Shown: one piece after another, positions 51,691 through 63,462 of the stretch
Layout of the letters: the number at the start of each line of letters is the position of its first letter
How positions within the stretch are numbered: position 1 is the stretch's first letter
Notes under the pieces: model-generated
Seen by the model: the letters and a program-made list of their open reading frames with translations, nothing else
Told to the model about the DNA's origin: nothing
The model's database searches: none
Program-made: the position numbers and the translations under genes
Assembly: GCF_000208745.1 (NCBI RefSeq)
Contig: NC_030855.1
Span: 8,565,200-8,629,199, forward strand
Length of the DNA stretch: 64,000 bases
Source of the DNA: Theobroma cacao
Lineage: Eukaryota; Streptophyta; Magnoliopsida; Malvales; Malvaceae
Direction: 5' to 3'

Positions 51691-52330
51691 TGCAGAGAGG
51701 ACCCGTCGTCTACTTGACTTGAATTGCATGAAAGTTATTAAAGTTTTCATTCTTCAAATCTTTTGTTGAGCATGGACCCTTTACATTAAGTGATTTAATC
51801 AATTGGGGTTTTCCTAAGGGTTTTGATAAGCACTAAATTAAATTACATTGTTTTGAAAGAAGTGCATCATGATTTTTAAATCCTTTCTTACTGTTGCTTG
51901 TTCCCTTCCTTGTTCACTCACTAGGTTTATACTCACCGTTTTTAACTTCATGTTTTTAGATCACAAGGTAGCTAGTAACTAGGTCGAAGTGTCCTCGTAT
52001 ATTCGACCCTTGGTAGGTGTCTCAGCATTTAGTAGCTGTACATTCGTCCGAGTCTCTCCATTGAAAGTTGAGTATTCTTTTGTTGGGTATAGACAGACCC
52101 AATGTAAATTGTTAAGACATATGTTTAGACAACACATGTATATTAGTTGGTAATGCCATTATAAATTGGCAATGAATAGCATTCACTGGATTTTAAATTA
52201 TGAAATGTGACTTTAGTAATTTGATGGAATAATGAGCAGGATAATATAGCTAGGCTTGCTTGGGCTTAGTCGGCTATGTCCATTGAGCCCTCGCATCGGT
52301 CATGGCCTGGATTTGGGTCGTGACAATAAC

Positions 52331-53517
52331 CTCCATATATTTTATGATCATGAAACCCACAATTTGCAAAACTAGCTTTCTATCACAAGTTCGCAATCGG
52401 AACATTAATCTCAACATATCTATTACACATTTGGTGGTATGTCAAAATCACCCTTTGAACACATTTCACTACTAACATTCACATACCTCTACCATGACAT
52501 TTAGTGCAAATTTGATTAACCAATGATCTCTAAACAACTCTTAGGTACATAAATATCAAAGTGTACATCACTTCGCATTGCGAGCTTAACTTTACTCATC
52601 AATCCTTAACTGTTAATATTGGTAAGGTGGACAATTCACTTAATTGTTGCATCTCACTTTTGCGGCCATAAGATCCAAATTCGTAAACTTAGGATGCAGA
52701 AGCTCCGTCTTCGAGCTTATCCAATGGTCAACATTTTCTAAATCTCTTACCTTTGGAGAAATCATATTCTAAACTAATCATTTACATCATAGGTTGCATA
52801 CTGAACCATATAAACTTTTAAATTGATCTTTAAACCAACTTGTATACTAAGCTCAAACATAGAACTCCATATGACATTTAGACTAAAATCAACACTTTTA
52901 GTTCGTTTAACTTCAAGCTACCAAATCCACAACTAATCCTTTAATCCTTTGGCTCCATGCTAAGCATAGCAAAATTCAAGCTCATCCTTAAAGCAGTTTG
53001 GTTTACTAGCCTTTTTCTTCATGACCACACTTCATTTATAACAATCACTAGTCATTCCAGTCAAAGTATGGCCCTTATTACCATTATCTCATGTGTTCTT
53101 TCTTATTGACCTCAAATACAAGTCATAGTCATCAAATTCTTTTTTCCATTGACAATTTTGGGCTCAACCTTTAACTCCACTAAATGAACAAGTTATTACA
53201 GACCTATTAATCCAACTCCACTTTCCTCCATCCTTAATCGGAGGGATATACCATCACACTAACCTTTTATTAGGAACGTTTACTTTAAATCTTCCAACAA
53301 CAGCTCGTGTCTAGGGTGATATCTCAAACCCGGATGACGGCACCACTTATGACCTTTATATGAGGTTAGCAAAAGAGTAGGTTACTAAGAATAGGAGTTT
53401 ATATACCCTCTTGTCTATGACTTGTGCTATAGTCACAAGCCATAAACAAGACTCTACATTAACTCCGACAACTCCATTGACTGACATGAGAATTCCTAGG
53501 ACTCGACTAAACCTAGA
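52331..53517 (-). mobile_element. Interior of element 2, 5' part, non-coding
   Basis: Follows the primer site on the element strand. Next to the PBS it reads AGCTCTAGGTTTAGTCGAGT, a leader I associate with plant Ty3 elements. No ORF of note. The part near 52630-52720 resembles 26450-26545 of element 1, whereas 46320-46440, which lies downstream of it in element 2, matches 26280-26400, upstream in element 1. The two interiors are therefore not fully collinear. Confidence 0.65.
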
Positions 53518-53529
53518 GCTCTGATACCA
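53518..53529 (-). other. Primer-binding site, tRNA-iMet type (element 2)
   Basis: GCTCTGATACCA on the plus strand is TGGTATCAGAGC on the element strand, four bases from the end of the right-hand LTR. It establishes the minus-strand direction of element 2. Confidence 0.9.
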
Positions 53530-54575
53530 AGTTTTTCACAACCCGAATCTCAAGCCATGACCGGAGCATGGGCCCAATGGGCATAGCCCACTAAGCCCAA
53601 GCAAGCTTTTTTATGGAATCCCCATCATCATTCCCAACCATCATTTCTAAAACCACATATTGTAATTCTCAACTATAAATATTTCAGTAACATTTTATAT
53701 TAACCAAATATTCACATTTGTATTATGTTAAAATAATGTCACCTCGTTTGCCAACCTATAATGACATTAGTAATAAATTATACATATTTGATTTTTAACA
53801 TGAATCTTAGTGGTCTACATTACTTATACATATACACAAGTATAAGAGTCTTGACCATCAGTGGAGTGACCGTGGGTGAAGGTACAGCTACTAAGATGCC
53901 ATAGTACCTACTAAGAAGGCGAGCATATGTGGACAACTCAATCTAGGTCCCAACTGCCTCCGAATATGAAAACATGAAGTTTAAAAGAGTGAGTATAAAA
54001 CTCAGTGCGTGAACATAAGAAGGGAACAAGCAACCGATAGAGAAACATTTTGAAAACATGATGCATTTTTGTTAAAAACAATGCAATTTAATTTAATTTC
54101 TTGTAAAACCCCATAATTCAACCTTTAATTATTAACTCCCTTAGTGTTGAAAGATCCATGATAAACCATGAAGTTGAAAAGAATGAAAGTTTCAGCAAAT
54201 GTCCAAGCAAGACAAGCAAAACAAAGGGTTTCCCGCTGCAGTGAAAAGGCATTCTTAGTTTGCATATGTTTTGGTTTTTCAAATATATCTTCCACTACAA
54301 ATATCCAATTGACATGATTTTTATATCATTAGAAAGATAAGAGGCTGGGTTACAACTTTTACTTTTACCACTTTTCCCAATTCTAATCGAAAAAGGGTCA
54401 AAATCATTATCAAAGTGAAAGCACTACACCATAATTTTGGAACCACCTAAGAGTTTCTCACTACAGCGAGAATCCATTTTTGCTGGAGCGAAATTCCTCG
54501 CTGCAGTGAAATTCAGAGCATGGATTAAGGCTACCTACCCGAGAGTTTCACACTACAGTGAAAATGAATCTCACT

Positions 54576-57468
54576 TGTCACGACCTAATACTTCCCTTGA
54601 GCTTGTGACAATCGCCGTGGTGTCCCGATAAACACTTATTACCCGAAATGCCAACCGGAACCTCGCAAGGTTTAATATCAGTTTCTCATTTCCCCTGTGA
54701 GTAATCCTTGCCAAATATCATGTTTTAAAAGATTTTAAGCTATTTCCAAGCCAAAACGATAGAAAAATAATTTTTGACCCACAAGGGTATTTTTGTCATA
54801 TTTTCCTGAAAATTTTGAACCCAGCTAATTATGTAGTGGACAAGTGCAAAGCACATATTTCAGAATTAAAAATAAATTTAGATGTCTAAAACATTCGTTT
54901 ATAGTGAAATTATGACTGTTAGAATAAACTAAAAATATTAAACAAAATATTCTATTTTCTTATAAAACAATATTTTTAGAACATTGCGTAAATAATTTTT
55001 ACAGCGTAAACGCAAAATAACTTCCTACATACAGTAGTACAGATAACCAAAGTATGAAATTTAATTTACAATGACATGTGGACCCCTAAATGACAAAAAT
55101 GAACGAAAGCTGTAAACCTACAGTTTTTGAGGAAGTAAAGCCAACTATAGCCTTCGACGATATCAGCCATCCACACACTATCCTGAGCCTGAAATGGGTG
55201 GAAATGAGGGTGGTGAGATTATAAAATCCCAGTGAGTAAACAAATACCATCTAAACCATCTAAAGTCGATTAAATGGAGACAGTTAAAATAAGTCATCAT
55301 ACTGTAATTTCATTACCTTTCAACTCATTTCAACCAAATAAAATGTTTTCATATAAATCGAGTAATCAACATGGCTTATGAATTTCTTAAAACTTTGGCT
55401 CGTGCCAAAACTCATACTCGGTGATACCTTGTGTCGGGCATCCAACCAAGTTCGCCAAGGCTGTTAAAAAGTTATGTACGCATAATCATGTTTTTATTTA
55501 GAAAACATAGCCGTTCCTTGGCGTTGGCTGAGTTCTCCCTCACGTGGTGGTTTAGCGTGAAGTGAACCCTAAACTTTACCCCAGGAGATACCCTACGCAC
55601 CTCTCCGATCGAGGTAAGAATATAATGGGGTTTACCATGCCCCTCTAAAAGGCAAGTCCACAGAAACCCCCTACTACAGGGACTAATTAATATATAATCC
55701 ACCAATTCAATAACATTTGCAATAACATGACATGGCAATTATTGTAATTCACAGCCTTCAAGGCAAACAATAGTTTATACATTTCAACACAAATACCAAT
55801 TCAGCCATTCATGCAAATATTGTCATAAGCCATTCGATTCAAATCATGAATTTACAACACATGAAAACAGTCTCCAATTACTCTATTTTCAAACCATCAT
55901 TCAATTTCAAGACAATTTATAAAATCATTTCGTTTAAACACATTTTGTTTATAAAACATAAAGATTTACCATCTAAACTCATTTTCCATAAAATCACAAA
56001 ATCAGATAAAAATCACTTTAGATAATTAAGACGATAGTAAGGTTACTCACTGTACTAGGAGTTCGATATACTCTTATTCTCGATCTTCGGGCACAATCTC
56101 TTTACCCTTGTTGGAGGGCTCACCACCTATACATCATGCGTGATACGAATTTCAATAAATTGTGTCAATTTATCATAAACTATTTCAAGCTCTATAAATC
56201 TATATGAATGCACAAAATGTGATGCAAAATGTCCGAAGAGTCGTTTAAATATGGTATTCGACCCAATTCGTACTATTATAAGTGTAATTGGCTAAAACCT
56301 CCAATTTAACTCCAAATTGATTTCTTTTAGTTTCTACACTCCAATTATACTTAAAATACCTCAATGACTATGAATATGATTCAATTTATCAGTCTGAACC
56401 ATAAATCGCACATGTCTATACATTAGGTAAAAATTCAAATTTTCATGCCAAAATTTCCCATTAAATTTCTAGCCTCACCAATCATTAAATACCACCAAAA
56501 TATCATGAAATATCATCAATTTCAGCCTCAATATGCTCCCTAGAAAATTTGGCCTTTTGTGGGTTTGTGAAGAACAAAGTGATTCCTTGCTAGATTTTCA
56601 TACTTTACATTACCAAACAACCAAAAACACTTAATTACCTTGAAATCTAGCAAAATCAATGCTCAAAACCTCTCCTTTCAAATTCGGCCAACATGGGTTC
56701 ATCATGCAAACTTGAGTTCTAAGCATGGGTAGTGTAAATCACAAGATAAAATGACAAAATTTTACCTTTATTAGCTTAATCCCTTGAAATCCCACACTTT
56801 TTCTTCAATTTTCCCACCTAGGGTTCTTATTCTTCTTTGTTTCCTTTTGTTCTTGCTATGGCCGGCCAAAATGAAGAGAAATAGGCTAAATTTGCCATGT
56901 GTCACCATTTCATTGGTCCATTTTTAATTTCTTAACTATTAAGCTTTCTCTCTCCACCATATAAATTCCTTCAATTATCCATGATAATATTGGGTAAAAT
57001 CCATGTGTTGGACAAGTGTTGGGTGTGTAAAATTACAATTTTGCCCCTAGAGTGGCAAAATGACTATTTTGCCCTTTATGCTCGAAAAATGCCGAAATTA
57101 AAATTTTTCACTTCTCAAACTCAAATTATACTCCAAATGATCAATCATAGTCAAAAATTTCATCAAACACTCACGTCTTAACCTCGGGTGACAAAATGAT
57201 CATTTTGCCCTTAGGTCATGAAAATTCCAATTTGACTCCAAATTGGTCCTCGAACTCCGAATCACCATTTTAAGTCATTCTGAGAATTTCAAATTCTCAA
57301 TTTCATCTTAAAATCTCTATTTGGACTAGATCGAGTCTTAATTCAACTTAAAAGTACCATTTGGTACAATATTGACTTTCGACGATTTTTTGGGGCTTTC
57401 CAAGTATGCAAGCATATTGTTAATCACATGAAGGACATGGCAAGTACTTTATAAGGTCGGGCTTGACA
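54576..57468 (-). mobile_element. Solo LTR, group A, minus strand, nested in element 2 LTR
   Basis: The 2893-bp LTR runs from TGTCACGACCTAA to GTCGGGCTTGACA. Flanks TCACT (54571-54575) and TCGCT (57469-57473) differ by one CpG-type transition. It landed inside the palindrome cluster of the host LTR. Confidence 0.88.
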
Positions 57469-57617
57469 TCGCTCCAGTGAGAAACAGAGTAATTTTGTTA
57501 AAGGAGTCTTGTTACATCATAAAGCCATTTTCTTGTTGAAATGAAAAGCAATTTGGGAGCAATTAACAACGCCAACATACAATACAATCACAAATATTTT
57601 TATGAACTTTCTATAAC

Positions 57618-57648
<31 letters not shown>

Positions 57649-57669
57649 AACATGCATATCACCATCGCC

Positions 57670-57955
57670 TCACTCAGCTCATGTGCAACCCCCACATCGC
57701 ACAAATAGCTAGCGTCATCATGTGCACCCCCACATCGCGCACAACTAATGCCATTGTGTGCAACCCCCACATCATGCACAACAATGTCATCCTCCACACT
57801 TCCACACCTTGTCATCACCGACATGTGCATCCCCCACATCGCGCACAACTAATGTCATAGTGTGCAACCCCCACATCATGCACAATAATGTCATCCTCCA
57901 CACTCCCACACCATGTCATCACCGGCATGTGCATCCCTCACATCGCGCACACACA
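57670..57955 (-). repeat. Minisatellite in element 2 5' LTR
   Basis: Repeated ATGTGCA-CCCCCACATCG-CGCACAACTAATG blocks, the inverted form of the group B minisatellite, after a (TA)13 run at 57619-57644. The open frame on either strand follows the repeat and is not a gene. Confidence 0.72.
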
Positions 57956-59433
57956 TAGTTATATTCATTACACAATATTATCTACCAATGTACAATACAT
58001 ATATATATATATATATATCAACATATAAAGGGATTTTGCAAATTCATTACAATCACATTTCATAACGCAAAAACGTTTCGTTAAAGGCTTGTTCCCATAT
58101 GCATTTTAAAGAAAAGATAATTTAAACAATTCAAGTGATTCATTCAAACATATATGCATCTACCCAAAGTATTTTAGTGCAGGTTCACTCACCGATATTT
58201 GTTAAATGTTTACCCAACTCCAACTTTCTCTAATGGTCCAAATGGGGTGGTAGGGTTTCGTTGGAACCTATCATCACAATAGCATCACAATTAACTCAAT
58301 TCACACAACTATAAATTCTAAAAGTATCTCCTAACTACCTTCAAATTGCCATTAAGTGGCTATCTTTTTTCACTATCCTAATCACACTGAAATGAATAAA
58401 CAACCTCGACTAGAAAACATTACAAGTCTAAGCACTAGCCATTCTCAACACTTAAAAATCAACTCTACTTCATTACTCACCTTGGTAGCTTTGTAAGTGA
58501 ATTCCTTTCCAAGAATTTTCAATCTATTATAGAAGCTCTCTATTTTTCTCTCTCTAAAACACCTAGCTAGTGAGAGAAAGTATGGGAGCAATACTTTTAA
58601 AGGGTTTTAAGGTGAGAGAGTGAAAGAGCATGAAAAACCCTATAACAAGGTGTGTAAAAGTATGAAATTTAAGGTTAGTTGGAGAGGGTGATGGAAGCTT
58701 TGAGAGAAGCTTTTACGGAGGATGAAAGAAACGCGAGATGAGAGGAAGAAGAAGAAGAAGCTGCTAAAAAAATGAGGAATCTACTGGAGAAATGAGATAT
58801 TTATGCTATGGTTGACTAAAGTTTCATTTATTTACAAAAATGCCATCCAATAGTTGACTTTGCCTTTTCTCTTTCCTTTGGTTCAGGTTTTTACTCTTTT
58901 GACACTGAGGCAAAGTCCATAATAGTCTAGAAATACTCGAATTCATGAAAACTTAAAAATTTCGACCCGAGATGCAAAATGACTGTTTTACCACTATCGT
59001 GAAAATTATCAGTATTTCTATCCTCTTCATTTATTTTACCATCATTCTTTTATTCTTTAGGTCTATTTAGACCATAGTAACATTTGAGAGCAATTTCCAA
59101 GAGCTCAGCATGAGAAATGACAAAATTGCCCTTGGTCCATGTTATCGTGCCTACTACTAGTTACGGGTCTATAGAGGTCGAGGTCTCACACTCCTCTTTT
59201 TTCCTTAGTGCCCAAAATACCTTGTTATGCCTCAATTCACTTTCGAATCACTTTTTTTTATCTCACAAATTTTTTCCTGATAAAAATATTATTATGTTAT
59301 TATTTCCTCGCGTGCGGAATATTTTATCCCAAACTATTCCTTTCATCTTTCATCACTTCTAAACATTATAATTAACCTTAATTGGCATTCGATAAGCTTC
59401 ATTAGTCACCATATCAAAGTACGAGGTATTATA

Positions 59434-60821
59434 GTATCATCTTGGCAAAGTCAATGTGGTAGCTAATGCTTTAAGCTAGAAGTCCTTGGGAGGTCTAGCC
59501 CACATTTCAATTGAAAAGAGATCACTGATACAGTGCATGCATGAGTTCAGCGATATAGGCATTTGATTTAAGGTTGATGATATCGATGCATTATTAGCTC
59601 ATTTTAGTGTGAGACTAATGTTGATGGATCGAATAGTGGGAATGCCTTAAGAAAGATTTGGTCGAGTTTATGGTCAAGTGCTTAGTGTGCCAACAGGTTA
59701 AGGCAAAACATCAAAGACCTGTTGGACTGTTACAAGCTTTACTTGCTCCCAAATGAAAATGGGAGCATATTTCTATTGACTTTGTGATTGGTTTACCATG
59801 CATGAGTAAGGTGTATGATTCCATTTGGGTGATTGTGGATAAACTGACTAAGTCCACTCACTTCTTATCGGTGAGGACCATCTATGAAATTGCACAATTT
59901 GCTAGGCTGTATATTGATGAGATAGTGCGATTGCACGGAGTTCTAGTGACCATAGTATCTGATAAAGGCATATAGTTCACTAGCAGATTTTAGGGGATAG
60001 TATAAGAGGCTCTGGGTACTAAGTTTAATTTTAGCACTATTTTCCACCCACAAATAGATGGATAGTTTGAGAGGACCATTCAGACATTGGTGGACATGTT
60101 GAGGGCATGTGTTGTAAATTTGAGAGTCATTTGGGACTGACACTTGCCGTTGATTGAGTTTGCCTATAATAACAGTTTTCAAGCCATCATTCAAATGGTG
60201 CCTTATTAGGCTTTATATGAGTGGTGATGCAGATCACCTATATATTGGTTTAAGGTCAACGAGTGAAAGTTACTTGGACCGAAATTAGTTCAAGAGACCA
60301 CTAACAAGATATAATTGGTTAAGGAGAGAGTGATAACAGCACAGAGTCACCACAAGTCAGATGCCAACAATAAATGTTGAGAGTTGGAGTTTGAGGTTGG
60401 TGACCATGTGTTCTTAAGGGTTTCTCCAACCAAAAGCATGATGAAGTTTGGCAAGAAAGGCAAGCTAAGCCCAAGGTATATTGGACCTTTCGAGATTTTA
60501 GAGAGAGTTAGTGCAGTGGCTTATCAATTGGCACTTCTATAAGATCTAATTAATGTTCATCCCACGTTCCATGTTTTGGTACTATGGAAGTACCAACTAG
60601 ATCCATCTCATGTGATACAACATGAGTCCCTACAGTTGGGAGATGATTTGAGTTACGAGGAAGTATCGATAGCCATACTAGATAGGCAAGTGAAAAAGTT
60701 ACGCTCCAAAGAGATAGCCTTCGTTAAGGTACAATGGCATGATCACACGAGTGAGGAGGTGACTTGGAAAGCCAAGGATGATATGCGAGTGAAGTATCCA
60801 CACTTATTCCATGAAAGTTAG
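59434..60821 (+). pseudogene. Integrase and chromodomain remnant of chromovirus pol
   Basis: Continues the RNase H fragment (YHLGKVNVVANALS). Then come the second half of the integrase zinc finger (CLVC at 59679-59690, then VKAKHQRPVGLLQ) and the catalytic core: Asp codon at 59778 in SIDFVIGLP, Asp at 59961 in IVSDKG, Glu at 60069 in a FERTIQTL-like context. These stay in one frame with D-x60-D-x35-E spacing. The C-terminal part has GKLSPRYIGPFEILERVS, and a group II-type chromodomain follows in the frame 60576-60821 (residues ~27-79, ending MRVKYPHLF). In-frame stops at 59973, 59991 and 60063 and others inactivate it. Known role of the family: integration of retroelement cDNA, with chromodomain-guided targeting. 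Confidence 0.9.
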
Positions 60822-60853
60822 TGCATTAATTAAATTAAAGGATGAATTTTCAT

Positions 60854-60865
60854 AAGAGGGGAGAA
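60854..60865 (+). other. Polypurine tract of chromovirus
   Basis: AAGAGGGGAGAA directly before TGTTAAATCCCAC, the start of the 3' LTR, 33 bases after the chromodomain frame. A second copy at 62191-62202 belongs to the duplicated segment. Confidence 0.85.
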
Positions 60866-61442
60866 TGTTAAATCCCACTTTGAGTAAGACCATAAGTTAG
60901 GGAATCCTTAGGTGAGCCTATAGATTACATATTTTGAACATTAAACTTAATTTTAACTTTCAAAAGAATTCATTAACACTTTTGGTTGTTTGTCACTTTT
61001 GAAGTAGGAAATTTTATAAGTTTGGAAGAGGTCAAATATGTGATTTTTTATAGAACAATCTTTTAGAAATAAAAAATAATAGTAATGATTACTTTGATTT
61101 TTAGATGATCAAAAATGATTTTTCCATAATTTTTGAAGTACATTTGCGAAGGTAAATGGGAATCGTAAATTTAATTTTTGTCAAACTTTTTCAATTTTGT
61201 TCTTGAAACCAAAATTTAGATTTTGATTCTTATTGATATTTAATTTTTTTTTATATTTTTATTGAATCCAAATGGGTGATTGTTTGCTTAATTACATTAA
61301 ATATCTTAAGTAAATGGAGAGTTAAAAGTAAAGAGGAAATTTACTTAAATGGTATTTAATGTAAATAAGCTATGTAGGTTTGGATAGGCAATATGCCTCA
61401 GAAACAGTATTCTGTCTTAAAAGTATCAATGCATGTTCATGA

Positions 61443-61575
61443 TGTATCGATACATTTGATACATTTAGCCCAGAAAAGGTTTCTGATGAACATGTATTGA
61501 TACATGTTCTTAATGTATTGATACATTGTCCCCATAACCAAATGAATCGATACATGGGCCAATGTGTCGATACAT
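61443..61575. repeat. Cluster of TGTATCGATACA-type palindromes in LTR
   Basis: Six copies of (T)GTAT(C/T)GATACA-like sequence within ~135 bp, the first a perfect 12-bp palindrome at 61443-61454. It lies about 55-190 bp upstream of the TATA-like box at 61630, a position suited to a promoter element. It is repeated at 62780-62912 in the second copy. Confidence 0.7.
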
Positions 61576-61629
61576 TTTTTTGATTTTAGAAAAATAAAAG
61601 GGGTAAAAACATATTCTCCCACCCTAACA

Positions 61630-61637
61630 TATAAATA
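61630..61637 (+). promoter_or_regulatory. Putative TATA box of chromovirus LTR
   Basis: TATAAATA in ACATATAAATATATCAC. The duplicate copy has it at 62967-62974. Inferred from sequence and from its place downstream of the palindrome cluster. Confidence 0.5.
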
Positions 61638-62125
61638 TATCACATTTTTTGAGCTTTGGCAACCCACAGCCGCATTTGCAAGGTAAAACACCTATTCTTA
61701 AGCTCTTTCAACTCATTTCTAATCCAAAACTCCATTTTTATGAATCTAAAGCATAGTTTTGGGTTTTTATGGAAAAATATGACATTTTTAGCTTTTAAAT
61801 CTTTTGGTCTTGGATTTCTAGAAATTAAATAGTTGTTTTATTGCCCAGATTTTCTGTTAGTGATTAAAGTAAAGGCTTTTTGATTTTTTTTAGCATCTGT
61901 GCTCACCTAAAGTAAGAATGAAATGCTTATGGGTTTCTAAGAATTGGTTTTAGCTAGAAAATTAGTTTAACTAAAATTAAGTAGTTTCGAAAGTACCTAG
62001 AATGATTATTATGAAATTTGTATTCTAGGAAATTATTGTGATTATTGTAGTATGATAGGAACGCTTGAAAACTCCATGAATAACGCCAAAACGAAGTTAT
62101 GATTGGAGATAGAAATCGACTCTCC

Positions 62126-62126
62126 N
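62126..62126. other. Single N, probable assembly joint
   Basis: The only ambiguous base in the window. It lies exactly between the end of 60790-62125 and the start of its near-identical copy 62127-63462, as expected if two overlapping contigs were joined without merging. Confidence 0.9.
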
Positions 62127-63462
62127 TGAAGTATCCACACTTATTCCATGAAAGTTAGTGCATTAATTAAATTAAAGGATGAATTTTCATAAGAGGGGAG
62201 AATGTTAAATCCCACTTTGAGTAAGACCATAAGTTAGGGAATCCTTAGGTGAGCCTATAGATTACATATTTTGAACATTAAACTTAATTTTAACTTTCAA
62301 AAGAATTCATTAACACTTTTGGTTGTTTGTCACTTTTGAAGTAGGAAATTTTCTAAGTTTGGAAGAGGTCAAATATGTGATTTTTTATAGAACAATCTTT
62401 TAGAAATAAAAAATAATAGTAATGATTACTTTGATTTTTAGATGATCAAAAATGATTTTTCCATAATTTTTGAAGTACATTTGCGAAGGTAAATGGGAAT
62501 CGTAAATTTAATTTTTGTCAAACTTTTTCAATTTTGTTCTTGAAACCAAAATTTAGATTTTGATTCTTATTGATTTTGAATTTTTTTTTATATTTTTATT
62601 GAATCCAAATGGGTGATTGTTTGCTTAATTACATTAAATATCTTAAGTAAATGGAGAGTTAAAAGTAAAGAGGACATTTACTTAAATGGTATTTAATGTA
62701 AATAAGCTATGTAGGTTTGGATAGGCAATATGCCTCAGAAACAGTATTCTGTCTTAAAAGTATCAATGCATGTTCATGATGTATCGATACATTTGATACA
62801 TTTAGCCCAGAAAAGGTTTCTGATGAACATGTATTGATACATGTTCTTAATGTATTGATACATTGTCCCCATAACCAAATGAATCGATACATGGGCCAAT
62901 GTGTCGATACATTTTTTTGATTTTAGAAAAATAAAAGGGGTAAAAACATATTCTCCCACCCTAACATATAAATATATCACATTTTTTGAGCTTTGGCAAC
63001 CCACAGCCGCATTTGCAAGGTAAAACACCTATTCTTAAGCTCTTTCAACTCATTTCTAATCCAAAACTCCATTTTTATGAATCTAAAGCATAGTTTTGGG
63101 TTTTTATGGAAAAATATGACATTTTTAGCTTTTAAATCTTTTGGTCTTGGATTTCTAGAAATTAAATAGTTGTTTTATTGCCCAGATTTTCTGTTAGTGA
63201 TTAAAGTAAAGGCTTTATGATTTTTTTTAGCATCTGTGCTCACCTAAAGTAAGAATGAAATGCTTATGGGTTTCTAAGAATTGGTTTTAGCTAGAAAATT
63301 AGTTTAACTAAAATTAAGTAGTTTCGAAAGTACCTAGAATGATTATTATGAAATTTGTATTCTAGGAAATTATTGTGATTATTGTAGTATGATAGGAACG
63401 CTTGAAAACTCCATGAATAACGCCAAAACGAAGTTATGATTGGAGATAGAAATCGACTCTCC
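62127..63462 (+). repeat. Second copy of the 1336-bp chromovirus 3' end
   Basis: Begins in the chromodomain C-terminus (TGAAGTATCCACAC), repeats the stop, PPT (62191-62202) and LTR start (62203), and has the same length as 60790-62125. By eye I find five substitutions and no net length change. Short minus-strand frames 62707-62892 and 62774-63028 equal those at 61370-61691. Confidence 0.92.

Larger units (their letters stand above)
46889..52325 (+). mobile_element. Solo LTR, group B short form, nested in element 2 interior
   Basis: Runs from TGTGAGACCTCAACC to TGGGTCGTGACA. The exact duplication ATAAC is at 46884-46888 and 52326-52330. Net length without the nested LTR is about 2645 bp. It contains TATATATA at 47277, a minisatellite at 48167-48340 and a palindrome cluster at 51350-51690. 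Confidence 0.93.
36038..59433 (-). mobile_element. Complete non-autonomous LTR retrotransposon (element 2), minus strand
   Basis: The two ends are long group B LTRs in the same (minus) orientation, with PBS at the right LTR and PPT at the left LTR, so transcription would run right to left. Flanks ATATC (36033-36037) and GTATC (59434-59438) are a decayed duplication, and the pol frame of the host chromovirus reads across the site. Net size after removing four independent insertions is about 10.3 kb: LTRs of ~2931 and ~3002 bp and an interior of ~4.4 kb. No pol is visible. By eye the LTRs differ by several percent near 42430 and 58200, so the element is old. Confidence 0.88.
53534..59433 (-). 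repeat. 5' LTR of element 2, with one nested LTR
   Basis: The left end TTTCACAACCC is a decayed TGTCACAACCC; the right end GGTATTATA is a decayed GGTATTACA. Net length is about 3002 bp. It contains palindrome remnants (54230-54575 and 57469-57485), a (TA)n run (57619-57644), a minisatellite (57670-57955), and the ~243-bp TGTAATACC module (59191-59433). Confidence 0.87.
60866..62125 (+). repeat. 3' LTR of chromovirus, first copy, cut by N
   Basis: Starts TGTTAAATCCCAC after the PPT and runs to the N at 62126 without reaching an LTR end. It contains a TATA-like box (TATAAATA, 61630-61637) and a cluster of ATCGATACAT motifs. The 3' terminus must be sought beyond 63463 if the duplication is an assembly artefact. 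Confidence 0.8.

Noticed and set aside
60790..63462. True tandem duplication of the chromovirus 3' end or two successive LTRs
   Set aside because: The exact N boundary, equal lengths and inclusion of chromodomain codons in both copies fit an assembly overlap better, though reads are needed.
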